Assembly: GCA_016934395.1 (NCBI GenBank)
Contig: JAFGSZ010000021.1
Coordinates: 1 to 56,240, forward strand
Direction of reading: 5' to 3'
DNA length: 56,240 bases
Source: Bacteroidales bacterium
GTDB taxonomy: Bacteria > Bacteroidota > Bacteroidia > Bacteroidales > UBA10428
Positions 1 through 9,176 of this stretch are shown here, in pieces. The notes below the pieces were generated by a model that worked only from the letters and a program-made list of their open reading frames with translations, was not told the origin of the DNA and made no database searches. Both the position numbers and the translations under genes were made by a program. Position 1 is the first letter of the stretch, and each line of letters begins with the position of its first letter.

Positions 1-241
1 AAAAATTAAAAAACGTGGGGCTATACGATTCCTAAATGATAATGGAATCTCCCTGGGCTAGCGTATGGCGCTTTAGCGCCATGGTCGTTACGCCGATAAC
101 GTGACCACCCTGAAATATAAAAGGATACAATACAATTGAAGTGGATTCTGACACTTTTAAACTAATGATAACTAAACTGTCAAGGTTCTCTAAATTTCTG
201 AAGATACGTTTTGATTTATTAGTCTATTATCTTTTTTATTA
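1..241. other. Non-coding region downstream of the sugar operon, with palindromes
   Basis: I see no gene here. It lies beyond the 3' end of the long minus-strand operon. The notable content is a GC-rich palindromic block at about 55-110 (separate entry), embedded in otherwise AT-rich sequence. Confidence 0.5.
65..108. repeat. REP-like tandem palindromes
   Basis: Positions 65-71 (ATGGCGC) and 76-82 (GCGCCAT) form a perfect 7-bp stem with loop TTTA. Immediately next, about 83-106, GGTCGTTA and TAACGTGACC form a second, bulged stem. The block is clearly more GC-rich than its surroundings and sits after the last gene of an operon. This is typical of REP-like or small non-autonomous palindromic repeats. 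It could also work as a transcription-end structure. Whether it is repeated in the genome cannot be seen here. Confidence 0.45.
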
Positions 242-1777
242 TCAGATAAGAATTTTAACCACGTAATTTTTGTCCCTGTCAGATATTATTAAAAGATAAA
301 GGCCCTTTTTATAAGAGCTGTAATCGATTGTATTACTGTTTATTCCTCGAAATAATACCTTACCATCCATTGTAGTAAGTGAAAGCGTGTTTGAAACATG
401 TGAATGGTTTACAACCACAATATTATTGCCGGATTTATAAACTATTGGAGGTTCCTGCGTTTCAGGCATAACCTGCACGGCCGTATTTATGGTTCCCTGG
501 TATTGTATTTTTTGCCCCCGGACTATCCAGTCAGACTCTATTGTCAATATGGGATTGTTACCACCCGAAGGGATTTTAAAAATTCTGATTTCACCATTCA
601 ATAATCCTTTCAGAGAAGCTTCTGCCCTTACTCCGTTTACCGTAACGAAAGCATCATAGTAAAACGGGGCTACACCGGTATTGGTCACTTCTATTATTGA
701 GGAATCCGGCGAAACCCTGAACGAGAGTATTTTAAACCGGTACCCGCATGCCATGCCAGCATCTTCTATCCGCTGCATCGTCTGGTACCTTGGCTGATCG
801 TTGCCAATCATATAGCTAATGTGATACTGTGCGGTAAAATCTTCGAAATTACGGCCGTAAGGCCCCTGGAGATCGAGCATATGTTCCTGGTCATAATCCG
901 TATAATAGCTGAATTCTCCCCCAGCCGGGGCGGTTACATACCTGTCCTCTCCGAAAAAAAGCCAGCTTTGTTGATTGTATTCACCGGTATAGGTGGAATG
1001 CTCCTCATGCATAAAAGAATCATCGAACAATCCGAACGATATGTTTTTTAGTTCCGGTTTAGCGCTGAAAGGCGAATAGGTATCATCAGCAGCATCGATG
1101 GAAATACTCCAGGGTGTAATTTTAAATACCGTATCGAGGTGGTAAAAAAAGCTTTCCTGGAATTCCTTCGACGGAAAAGTTTTACCCGGTATAAAAGGTC
1201 CGTCATAAATATGGTATTCCCCCCACAAACCAAATCCCACCTGGATAAAAGCAAGCCGGGGATCGTTATCGTAACGTTCTGCAAATTCTCTGTAAAATTC
1301 CAGGGTAAAACGCTGTAATTCCTGGTTTTCCCAGTCGGGAAACCAAGTGGCCTTGCCTTCTGTAATGCCTTCGGTTTCCAAATAGCCGCAACTATTTTTT
1401 ATGTAGTCAGGTACTGCGGTCTGCTGCCCTGGATAAACATACCGGAACCTGAATATGGCCTGGTGTTTTCGTGAAACAATATCATTGAGTTTATCCTCAA
1501 CTTCGGTCCAGTTGTACATGCCGCTGTCGGAAACAATGCTGTTAAAAAGCATATATGAATATTCAAGCGAAATTGAATTCGTATTGTTGGCAGGTACATT
1601 ATTGCTCCACAGGACTATCCCTGTCATTGGCTGAACGTGCGTAACCGATGTGTACAGGTCGATATCCCGGTACCCAGTTTCCTGCGTAAACAGATTTTTC
1701 GTCCCAACGAAAACAAGGCACAGGATAAGCAGGGATTGTAACCGTTTTTTATGGTATGCCATACTTTTAATTTTCAT
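242..1777 (-). CDS. Exported DUF4832-like (clan GH-A-like) protein with T9SS sorting domain
   Basis: The product has about 511 residues. It begins with a basic, hydrophobic signal peptide and continues into a TIM-barrel-like domain. That domain includes VGFGLWGEYH, resembling the WGEWH-type motif of DUF4832/beta-galactosidase-like proteins, where the Glu would be catalytic. A beta-sandwich-like stretch follows. The last ~75 residues (VVVNHSHVSNTL..., ending YVVKILI) look like a type IX secretion C-terminal sorting domain, so the protein is probably released or anchored on the cell surface. The ATG at 1777 overlaps the end of the permease gene; a TTG at 1789 and an ATG at 1762 are alternatives. 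It is the last gene of the nine-gene sugar operon, which suggests a glycan-related role. The exact activity is unknown. Confidence 0.7.
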   Translation of the reverse strand: MKIKSMAYHKKRLQSLLILCLVFVGTKNLFTQETGYRDIDLYTSVTHVQPMTGIVLWSNNVPANNTNSISLEYSYMLFNSIVSDSGMYNWTEVEDKLNDIVSRKHQAIFRFRYVYPGQQTAVPDYIKNSCGYLETEGITEGKATWFPDWENQELQRFTLEFYREFAERYDNDPRLAFIQVGFGLWGEYHIYDGPFIPGKTFPSKEFQESFFYHLDTVFKITPWSISIDAADDTYSPFSAKPELKNISFGLFDDSFMHEEHSTYTGEYNQQSWLFFGEDRYVTAPAGGEFSYYTDYDQEHMLDLQGPYGRNFEDFTAQYHISYMIGNDQPRYQTMQRIEDAGMACGYRFKILSFRVSPDSSIIEVTNTGVAPFYYDAFVTVNGVRAEASLKGLLNGEIRIFKIPSGGNNPILTIESDWIVRGQKIQYQGTINTAVQVMPETQEPPIVYKSGNNIVVVNHSHVSNTLSLTTMDGKVLFRGINSNTIDYSSYKKGLYLLIISDRDKNYVVKILI

Positions 1778-2642
1778 CTTCGAATGCAAGCAAAAATATT
1801 GAAAAGAGCGCCAGTATCATTCCTGTAAGTATTATAGGATGCGGGATAACCATATAAATGATCAGGGAAATAATTACCGTTATTACCGGGGCCACTGCAT
1901 TGGTCATCGGACTTACTACAATAGCTTTACCATACCTGAATGCATAAACAATACACAGTGCACCGATGGAATTCAGTATTTGTATAAAAAAAGTAAGGTA
2001 CGGCCCTTTAAATCCGATAAGTATGGGTTTGCTAAAATCAGTCATGAGAAGGGCAATAGGTGCCAGTAATAAACCAGTGACCATCATATAGAAAAAAATA
2101 CTTTCGGCTTTCATGGTTTTGTTGGCAAGTCTCATAAAGAAGGCCTGGAGTCCCCAAGCTGCGAAAACCAAAAGTGCAAAAATCAACCACCATATACCAT
2201 GCGAACTATTTGCAGGATCCTGATACGAAAGTAAAGGTATTGCTATAAGTGCAACAATTATCCCGAACCACCCTCTTCTGCTAGCACGTTCTTTCAAGAA
2301 AATGTACGATAGTAAGATTGTCATTACAGGTGATAAGGAGATTATTGGAAAGATAAGGTATGCAGGCCCATTGGTTATAGCACCGGCAAACAGGATTAAT
2401 TGTCCTCCCGCACCCAATAAACCAATTACCAAACCATACAAAATTGATCTGGTATCAAATTCTATTTTCCATTTGATAGTCTTAAGGGCGACTAAAGCCG
2501 GTATAATCATGGTAACAGACCATACAACGTATATCATTGTCCCTGGAAATCCTGCCTTTTCAGGAATTTCGATGAAGGCACCCCAAATACCCCAAAATAC
2601 AGTGGTTACTAATGCATATATAAACCAAGGTTTAATTTTCAT
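1767..2642 (-). CDS. EamA/DMT-family inner-membrane transporter
   Basis: The 291-residue protein is almost wholly hydrophobic, with about ten membrane segments arranged as two EamA-type halves (roughly residues 8-140 and 150-288). This is the usual length and layout of drug/metabolite transporter superfamily permeases. It starts 1 bp after the NodB-like gene stops and overlaps the next gene by about 11 bp, so it is co-transcribed with the sugar genes. It is the only inner-membrane permease in this operon and is therefore the best candidate for bringing the sugar product into the cytoplasm. Substrate cannot be read from the sequence. Confidence 0.8.
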   Translation of the reverse strand: MKIKPWFIYALVTTVFWGIWGAFIEIPEKAGFPGTMIYVVWSVTMIIPALVALKTIKWKIEFDTRSILYGLVIGLLGAGGQLILFAGAITNGPAYLIFPIISLSPVMTILLSYIFLKERASRRGWFGIIVALIAIPLLSYQDPANSSHGIWWLIFALLVFAAWGLQAFFMRLANKTMKAESIFFYMMVTGLLLAPIALLMTDFSKPILIGFKGPYLTFFIQILNSIGALCIVYAFRYGKAIVVSPMTNAVAPVITVIISLIIYMVIPHPIILTGMILALFSIFLLAFEDEN

Positions 2643-2643
2643 A

Positions 2644-4200
2644 TTATTCTAGAATTAGTTTTGTCTTTTCTCCCTGAATATTGCGGGCATTTAAAACAAC
2701 AGACAACCAGTTGTTCTCCGTTTCGTATTCCGTATTTAAAATTTTTACTGCTGCGTTATCCGTAATCACGGATCCGGGTAATTTATTACACCTGATTTTT
2801 ACGGTCTGCGTACCGTATATCTTAAGATCAACTTGTAATTCGCTGCCAATGTTCTGCAATTGATAACAATTGTATGTACCATCATTATAGACCACCTCAG
2901 GCATCATTTCATTACCTATTGAGTAAGTTAAGATATATTTTTCCTGTCTGAGTGGCGGAAGGTACAAAATACCATACCCGCCATCTTCAAAATATGCCGG
3001 AATTTTTTCATTGTTAATATTAGCCGATGAAACATGTTTTCCTTCGTCAAGCTTGATTTTTAATATTAAATTGCCCAGCATATCATGTAAATAGGGATCG
3101 TCAGGCATTTTTGTATTATCAATTACCACATTACCGGGTGTGGTTTCATCAATTTTTGTGTATTTTTTGTATAACCACTGTGAATAAAATTGTTCTGTGT
3201 TTTTAGCTACAATCCTGTCCGCCATCTGCTGCACCATTCTATAGTAATCGATGAATTTTTTCGTGACAGGCGGTTGTAAAAAATCGTCCTGGGCAAGCCA
3301 GTTCGGAAAGTGTGTTTCGATGATATCGGATTCCTGTTCACTGATTGATACTCTTGGTAATGAAGCCATCTGAAACCACTCGTTGCCATAGTTTAACCTG
3401 TTAACTACCAACAACCCGTTATCAAATCCTCCACCATTCGGCCCTTCAGGAGGGTTCAATTCACGGATATAACCAAAATCGGTATTTGCATATTTTACCC
3501 CATTATCTGAAAGTACTTTGCCTAGACTGTATTCCACGCCAGGATTCCAGTAATACCCATATGCGCAGGGCACAAAGCTCTCGGGAAACGAATGGCCGTT
3601 TTCTTCTGAAATCCCGTATTGTTCCATAAGCTTTTTAAACACATTAACATGTTCCCGTACCGATTCCTCCGGCCAGGGTATATCATCTTCCAGATTATAC
3701 CATTCGGCCCTCTTTCGCACCCCCTTTTCAGGCCAGTATTCGTGACCGACACCATGAAGCCCAAACTCCAAGTAGGCAGCATTTTCTTTTACAAACTTCA
3801 TTATTTCGTCCTGCCGGTCTGAAATGTTTTCAGTGTTGTCCCATTCGGCGCCATATTGTGTTGTAGTTGGATAATTTTTAAGTATGTGGAACTTATCCAT
3901 CTCACCTAATATAAACAAGCCCTGAAGCCTCACTCCTGTTGCTTTGGCAACATCAATCACATGGTTATAGTCACTGACATCAAATATTCTTTTAACACCT
4001 GCACGGTATGGACCGATTTTGCCGTTTTCACCAATATTACTGCCGTTTATCCAGCCCATATCATCAATTGCAAAGGCAAATGGCCGGGGGAAAAGTATTC
4101 CGTAACTATTCTCTTCTTTTGAATTATATTTAAAGGAAGAAAACAGCAATACAATTAAAAATACGAATATTGGCACCTGAAATTTTATTCTTTTAATCAT
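2644..4200 (-). CDS. Exported NodB-like polysaccharide deacetylase-family protein
   Basis: The 518-residue protein has an N-terminal hydrophobic segment (residues 8-23) that exports or anchors it. AIDD at residues 44-47 and GLHGVGHEYW with H149 and H153 match the metal-binding Asp and His-x3-His pattern of carbohydrate esterase 4/NodB-like barrels in a divergent form. The C-terminal ~150 residues look beta-rich and may bind carbohydrate. It sits between a GH36-like gene (36 bp gap) and a permease (1 bp gap), so it acts in the same pathway. It may remove acetyl groups from an amino-sugar polymer outside the cytoplasm. The family call is moderate because the overall sequence is distant from typical CE4 enzymes. 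Confidence 0.6.
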   Translation of the reverse strand: MIKRIKFQVPIFVFLIVLLFSSFKYNSKEENSYGILFPRPFAFAIDDMGWINGSNIGENGKIGPYRAGVKRIFDVSDYNHVIDVAKATGVRLQGLFILGEMDKFHILKNYPTTTQYGAEWDNTENISDRQDEIMKFVKENAAYLEFGLHGVGHEYWPEKGVRKRAEWYNLEDDIPWPEESVREHVNVFKKLMEQYGISEENGHSFPESFVPCAYGYYWNPGVEYSLGKVLSDNGVKYANTDFGYIRELNPPEGPNGGGFDNGLLVVNRLNYGNEWFQMASLPRVSISEQESDIIETHFPNWLAQDDFLQPPVTKKFIDYYRMVQQMADRIVAKNTEQFYSQWLYKKYTKIDETTPGNVVIDNTKMPDDPYLHDMLGNLILKIKLDEGKHVSSANINNEKIPAYFEDGGYGILYLPPLRQEKYILTYSIGNEMMPEVVYNDGTYNCYQLQNIGSELQVDLKIYGTQTVKIRCNKLPGSVITDNAAVKILNTEYETENNWLSVVLNARNIQGEKTKLILE

Positions 4201-4236
4201 AAAACAGGTTGTAATTGGTTTGAAATTATGATATTC

Positions 4237-6294
4237 TTATTCAACCGGATAAACTTCAATCAGCAGGCTATTTTTAAATTGTGAAATAATTTGCGGATTA
4301 TCAGAAGTAACGGATCCTAGGTTCTTATCATTTACATAATCGTACACTTCATATATAGTGCCGCTTTGTAATCCCCGTAATTCAACCGGACCATTCCAGT
4401 TTTTATCATAGAAAGCATAAAACATGGTATCTCCTTTGGTTATTACGTGTGTTTCGGGAAGGTCAAATCCTATGTCGTACAGGTCTCCAATATATTCGGC
4501 TTTCGACAGCATTTTTTGATGGTACAGACCAAACCATTTTTTCCAGGTAACTTCTTTTTCCGGCGTAAGAAGGTACTTTCTCCTGACGGTAGGATTATCT
4601 TTCGGCCATGTAAATTTTGTGCCGAGGACAGCACCTATACCAAACGAACTAGCAAAATCATCACCCCCGTCACTTAATTCAACATGATCACCGTAATAAG
4701 CATTATGCGGCATAATGGCCTTGTAAACTTTTCCTTTTAACCGTATCTGCCAGCTGCTTTCCGGGTCAGAGGCTACGGTCTGGTTGGTAGTTGCCATATT
4801 GTAAAATGACATGCAGGTGCCGCATGGGCAATTTTCAACAACGGCATTCGGTTTAATACTTGTTGCAGTTTGGTATATGGTACGGAAAAAATCAGGCAGT
4901 TTTTCAACAGCCTCCAGCGGATCGGATAAATGATGTACAGGATTATAGTCGGGGGGCACCGCATTCATATGCTGACCGTCAAGTTTTAATCCGTCAAAGT
5001 CCCAGTCATGCATGAACATATTTATCACTTCCTTTGTATGCTCAATAGTTTTCGGGTATACCGGCGACATATAGTAGGCATCCCACCAGGTAATGAACTG
5101 GGGCGAGCCATCTTCATTTTTTAGAAGGATCTCCGGATTCTGATTTAACAGGTTGCTGCCTGAATCTACGGCCAGCGGGGCCCACCAGAGTTTGGCTTTC
5201 AGCCCATAGGAATGGATCTCATCAACAAGCCTTTTTATATCCTTGTCACCATTCGGGAATTTTTTCAGGTTTACCTGCCAGTCCCCTTCAGCTTGTTGAA
5301 AACCGTCGTCAAGCACAGCCCATTTAATACCCAGTTCTTTTACTTTGGGCAGGGTTTGCAGTACTTCACCAATGGTAAAGTTACGTTCATAACCCCAAGC
5401 ACACCAGATGGATTCAAAAGCAGCATCTTCTGGTTTTACAAAGCTTATCCCTTTCTTTTGCATATAATCTGAATATTCACGAAGTGTTGTAAAACAATCT
5501 CCTTTATGCACCGATACAAATGTTTCGAATGCAGCTAAGGTATCACCAGGCAAAAGATTATAGCCTTTGGGGTAGCGGTATTCTACCCCGATAGAAGCAA
5601 AATTATCGCCCTTCTCCCATGATACGGGCAGTGAAACGAGTTTGGGCACCAGTTCTGTGTGACCGATTGCTATTCCGACATCTTTTCGCCATATATCCGT
5701 AACAGGAACACCCCCTCCGTAATCGGAATTGTTCATACCCATATAATTCTTCTGATAAAAACCTTCCGTTACCGGGAGTATCCAGTCTGCCCGTTCTCCG
5801 GATGAACTTCCCTGAAATGTCCAGAAAGGAGTTTTGGCTTGGGAATTCTGTATTTTATAATAATTATTCACCCAGCCATCCACCAGAATTTTGGTTTTCC
5901 CGGAGTTTACATATCTGGTATTAAGAAAAATAATATTTTTGAAATCCTTGTAAACCCTAAACGTTATAAGCTTCGTTATTTCAACGTCGTTGTTGCTGTA
6001 TTTTCCAGAAATAACATATAAAGTGCCTTTTCCTGCATTATCTGTAAAATCTTCAGACTTTTTCAAATCCATTCGGAAATTTTTAATATCACCATCGGAT
6101 GTAAGCAGATACTCTGATGGCGTAAAATCTGGACTAAGCAGCCCGGAATCTCGAATCACGGAATTGACCCGGGTATACATGTTATCGTTAATTTCGAGGG
6201 TCAGATCACCATTTTTTATTTCAAAATTTTGATTGCAGGCCATATTAAGACCTGCTATCAGAGCAACTAGACCAATTGATAATGGGGTTTTCAT
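4237..6294 (-). CDS. GH36-like alpha-galactosidase / alpha-N-acetylgalactosaminidase
   Basis: The 685-residue protein starts with a lipoprotein signal (lipobox ending in C20), so it is probably membrane-anchored in the periplasm or on the surface. An N-terminal beta-sandwich is followed by a (beta/alpha)8 barrel with WAVLDDGFQ, KLWWAPL and the nucleophile motif KLDGQ (D439). D510 in the SDPESSW motif is the likely acid/base. These are clan GH-D (GH27/GH36) signatures. GH36 contains alpha-galactosidases and alpha-N-acetylgalactosaminidases. Neighbouring AgaS and tagatose-phosphate genes make a galactosamine-type substrate attractive, but specificity is inferred. The gap to the upstream amidohydrolase is 11 bp. 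Confidence 0.85.
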   Translation of the reverse strand: MKTPLSIGLVALIAGLNMACNQNFEIKNGDLTLEINDNMYTRVNSVIRDSGLLSPDFTPSEYLLTSDGDIKNFRMDLKKSEDFTDNAGKGTLYVISGKYSNNDVEITKLITFRVYKDFKNIIFLNTRYVNSGKTKILVDGWVNNYYKIQNSQAKTPFWTFQGSSSGERADWILPVTEGFYQKNYMGMNNSDYGGGVPVTDIWRKDVGIAIGHTELVPKLVSLPVSWEKGDNFASIGVEYRYPKGYNLLPGDTLAAFETFVSVHKGDCFTTLREYSDYMQKKGISFVKPEDAAFESIWCAWGYERNFTIGEVLQTLPKVKELGIKWAVLDDGFQQAEGDWQVNLKKFPNGDKDIKRLVDEIHSYGLKAKLWWAPLAVDSGSNLLNQNPEILLKNEDGSPQFITWWDAYYMSPVYPKTIEHTKEVINMFMHDWDFDGLKLDGQHMNAVPPDYNPVHHLSDPLEAVEKLPDFFRTIYQTATSIKPNAVVENCPCGTCMSFYNMATTNQTVASDPESSWQIRLKGKVYKAIMPHNAYYGDHVELSDGGDDFASSFGIGAVLGTKFTWPKDNPTVRRKYLLTPEKEVTWKKWFGLYHQKMLSKAEYIGDLYDIGFDLPETHVITKGDTMFYAFYDKNWNGPVELRGLQSGTIYEVYDYVNDKNLGSVTSDNPQIISQFKNSLLIEVYPVE

Positions 6295-6305
6295 AGTTTT
6301 ACAGT

Positions 6306-7385
6306 TTATTTTTGGCTTTTAGTTATTTTTTCAAAATTCCCGCCGTATAGTTTTTTTAAAACATTATCGGGGAGTTCAAAACCGGAATATGACCAGTGAT
6401 AACCGAACATATCATTAGCATAAAAATGTTCGTCGTCAGATTCGAGTATCCTGAATGTTATTTTGTACATATCTTTATCAAATCCCATATCTGTACCATA
6501 CAGCAGCTTATCCTGATATTTTATATAGAAAGATTTCATATATCGGGGTATAGTTGCAGTTTCGGCATACCTTGCAGCTATATCGGCATAAAGATTAGGA
6601 TATTTGTCCAGCATTTGAGAGATGATTTTGAGGTTGTATGAGCAATTGGCAAAATGGCAGGCAATGAAAGTCGTCTTCGGATTTTCTTTCACAGCATTTT
6701 CAAGTGTGGTAATTAACTGCTGATGATTCAGTATTCCGGGTTTTGTCAAATCAATCTTCCAATTGTATGCATTCATAAGACCGTCATTTGTTGAATCCAT
6801 TGGCATGTACATCCAGTAAGGTTCAGCTATATGAATATTGATTGGCATGTTAAGCTCAGCACATTTTTCCAGCAGCGGTTTCATACGTTTATCATCAATA
6901 TGCATACCGTAGGCAGGTACCGGTTTGGAATAGAACAATCCCAATCCTTTGTCGCCTAATTCGCCTACACCCTTAGCGCCTTTTTTAAAACATCTTTCAA
7001 GTTCTGCCAGCGCATGTTCGGGCCATTCAGGGGTGTCATATCCCGTATAATCAAACCCGCACCAAAGTTCAAATCTGCCAGGGAATTCCGAATAGATATC
7101 AACCAGAGAATCGAATGATGCACCTGTTTGCATAGATAAAATGACGGTTTTTTGTATGCCGGAATCATCCATGTTTTTTACCCATTGGGCAACTTCCTCC
7201 TTTGTTTCGGGGTAGGCATGCGAGTGGGCATCTGTTACCGGGAACAATGCTTTTGTGATAATAGTTTCCGGGATGTTGTAAATGGAACGGGGCCGGTAAT
7301 CTTTAAGTTTTAAATCATTTAGTTCCTGTGCCTGGGCAATTATAGTCACCAAAACACCCAGTATAAGTAAAACTGTTTTTTTCAT
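6306..7385 (-). CDS. Exported amidohydrolase-family (Amidohydro_2) protein
   Basis: The 359-residue protein has a clear signal peptide ending near AQAQ (residue 20). The mature part shows metal-dependent amidohydrolase motifs in order: DAHSHAYP (metal-binding His pair), INIHIAEPYW (His), FIACHFAN (His) and YGTDMG (catalytic Asp). This matches the PF04909-type TIM barrel that hydrolyses or decarboxylates small cyclic substrates. It overlaps the aldolase gene by one base (7385). An exported enzyme cannot act on a cytoplasmic sugar phosphate, so it is not a simple NagA/AgaA replacement. It may act on a substituent or lactone in the periplasm. Confidence 0.75.
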   Translation of the reverse strand: MKKTVLLILGVLVTIIAQAQELNDLKLKDYRPRSIYNIPETIITKALFPVTDAHSHAYPETKEEVAQWVKNMDDSGIQKTVILSMQTGASFDSLVDIYSEFPGRFELWCGFDYTGYDTPEWPEHALAELERCFKKGAKGVGELGDKGLGLFYSKPVPAYGMHIDDKRMKPLLEKCAELNMPINIHIAEPYWMYMPMDSTNDGLMNAYNWKIDLTKPGILNHQQLITTLENAVKENPKTTFIACHFANCSYNLKIISQMLDKYPNLYADIAARYAETATIPRYMKSFYIKYQDKLLYGTDMGFDKDMYKITFRILESDDEHFYANDMFGYHWSYSGFELPDNVLKKLYGGNFEKITKSQK

Positions 7386-8212
7386 TACACATCAATTGGT
7401 TTTATTATAATCATTTTCTTTTTAATAAGATCTGTAACTTCATCAATGGCAGGGGGGAAAACTTTCCGAAGGTCAATTTCTTCCGTATGTGTCAGCAAAA
7501 ATTTTAATTTTTTCATGAACGTATTTTTTGTTTCAGTGGCTAAGTTTATTTTATTTATACCATTAATAACAGCTCCTTTCAGTATTTCATCTGATAATCC
7601 TGAACCACCATGTAAGACCAGAGCTGCAGGTGTTTCCTTGCTAATCATGTTCAAGATGTCTAACCGGATTACCGGCTTTCTTTTGTAAAAACCGTGTGCA
7701 GTTCCAATAGCTACAGCCAGGGCATTTACGCCTGTAAGTTCAACAAATCTTTTTGCATCATCAGGTTTCGTATATTCGCCAGACTCTTGCTTCTGGCCGA
7801 GTTTAGCTACATATCCCAGCTCGGCTTCAACGTTTGCATTGTAACTTTCTGCGAATCTAACGGCTTTCGAACTGATTTTTACATTTTCTTCAAAACTCTT
7901 TTCACTGGCGTCTATCATTACCGAATCAAAACCTTTGTCAAGACAACGCTGAAGCAGTTCAAGCGAGCTGCCATGATCGAGATGTAACCATGCATTTATG
8001 TCGTATTCCCTGATAATGCTCCTGGCCATTGATACAGCCATATCAAGTCCCATATAGTCAATAGAACTTTCAGAAAGCTGGAGAATTACCGGCCTCTCTA
8101 ATAAAGCAGCAGCCCTGGTAATACCTTTCAGCGTTTCGAAATTATAAAAGTTAGCCGCTAAAAGAGCCTGCCGTGTTTGTTTATAATCCGATAAAAGTTC
8201 TTTTAGCAACAT
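7385..8212 (-). CDS. Class II ketose-bisphosphate aldolase, GatY/KbaY-like catalytic subunit
   Basis: The 275-residue cytoplasmic protein has the class II aldolase motifs. LHLDHG supplies catalytic D79 and zinc ligand H80; GTAHG and LHGGSGL supply the other zinc-binding histidines, and INKINLATE is the C-terminal phosphate-site region. Length fits tagatose- or fructose-1,6-bisphosphate aldolases. With a GatZ-like subunit and a PfkB kinase beside it, tagatose-1,6-bisphosphate cleavage to dihydroxyacetone phosphate and glyceraldehyde-3-phosphate is the most likely reaction. It overlaps both neighbours by one base, which suggests translational coupling. Confidence 0.88.
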   Translation of the reverse strand: MLLKELLSDYKQTRQALLAANFYNFETLKGITRAAALLERPVILQLSESSIDYMGLDMAVSMARSIIREYDINAWLHLDHGSSLELLQRCLDKGFDSVMIDASEKSFEENVKISSKAVRFAESYNANVEAELGYVAKLGQKQESGEYTKPDDAKRFVELTGVNALAVAIGTAHGFYKRKPVIRLDILNMISKETPAALVLHGGSGLSDEILKGAVINGINKINLATETKNTFMKKLKFLLTHTEEIDLRKVFPPAIDEVTDLIKKKMIIIKPIDV

Positions 8213-9165
8213 TAAAAACTAAAATTAAATCGTGTTGATGCAATGTTTCTTATTTCTTCCAAATTTGAAAAGGCAGTCGTACCGCCAGGCTTTGTAGTAT
8301 TAACAGCGCCCATAAGAGCAGCAAATTCAAGACATTCGGCAAGAGGTTTTTTCCTGGTAAACCTATCTATAAATCCGGCATTAAAGCTGTCGCCGGCACC
8401 AATACAGTCAGTTATGTTACTATTTTTAAAAATGGGCTGAATTATGTGTGTTTCACTTGTCCATAAATATGCACCATTTGAACCATCCTTTACAACGACA
8501 ATATTTGAATAATCAAGTATTTTTTTTACTGCCTTATCAATATCGACTGTTCGGGTAAGATTTGTTATTTCTTTTCTATTTGGAAGGAAGACATCTACGT
8601 AAGGCAAAATATCATTTAACGGAATATCCCACTTTTCAGAAGGGTCCCACTGAGGATCCAGAGAAGTAGTAAGGCCAGCTTGTTTGGCCATTTTAAATAA
8701 TTTGGGTAAGTCCTTTTTTAAACCTTTCTGAAGAAATGTGGAGCTGAGGTGTAAATGTTTTACTTTTTTTAGCAACTCAGGATTTATATCGTCAATTGTA
8801 AGTTCGTCCATTGCACCGGTAAAGGTGATCATGGCCCGGTCTTCGCCATAATTAAGGGCTATGGTGGCTCCTGTATTTGTTGAAGAACTGCGAAGAATAT
8901 ATTCAGTATTAACTCTTTTTTTGTTAAGGCTCGTAATAATTTTGTCTGCAAAATTATCTGTTCCGACTTTTCCTATAAAACCAACATGTGTTCCGAGAGC
9001 ACTGAGGTTGCTGGCAAATATGGCTGAGCTGCTCCCCAGGGTTATTATCATATTTTTGGCCAGGATCTCCTTCCCTATTTCCGGAAATTTTTCTATTCCG
9101 TCAAGTATCAGATCAACATTCAGTTCGCCGACTACTAAAACATCAAAAAGTGTTTTATTTTCCAT
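8212..9165 (-). CDS. PfkB-family sugar kinase, probable tagatose-6-phosphate kinase
   Basis: The 317-residue cytoplasmic protein has the ribokinase/PfkB fold. The N-terminal signature is GELNVDLILDG and the C-terminal signature is DCIGAGDSFNAGF, with catalytic base D259 and the GAGD anion hole. GSSSAIFASNLSALG is the usual substrate and dimer region. Placed between aldolase subunits, it would phosphorylate tagatose-6-phosphate (made by the AgaS-like enzyme) at C1 to give the aldolase substrate. Other PfkB substrates such as fructose-6-phosphate remain possible from sequence alone. Confidence 0.85.
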   Translation of the reverse strand: MENKTLFDVLVVGELNVDLILDGIEKFPEIGKEILAKNMIITLGSSSAIFASNLSALGTHVGFIGKVGTDNFADKIITSLNKKRVNTEYILRSSSTNTGATIALNYGEDRAMITFTGAMDELTIDDINPELLKKVKHLHLSSTFLQKGLKKDLPKLFKMAKQAGLTTSLDPQWDPSEKWDIPLNDILPYVDVFLPNRKEITNLTRTVDIDKAVKKILDYSNIVVVKDGSNGAYLWTSETHIIQPIFKNSNITDCIGAGDSFNAGFIDRFTRKKPLAECLEFAALMGAVNTTKPGGTTAFSNLEEIRNIASTRFNFSF

Positions 9166-9176
9166 GAATTTATTAT

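Noticed and set aside
6306-7385. Amidohydrolase as the missing GalNAc-6-phosphate deacetylase (AgaA/NagA)
   Set aside because: The protein has a clear export signal and Amidohydro_2-type motifs, unlike cytoplasmic NagA/AgaA, so it cannot simply fill that step.
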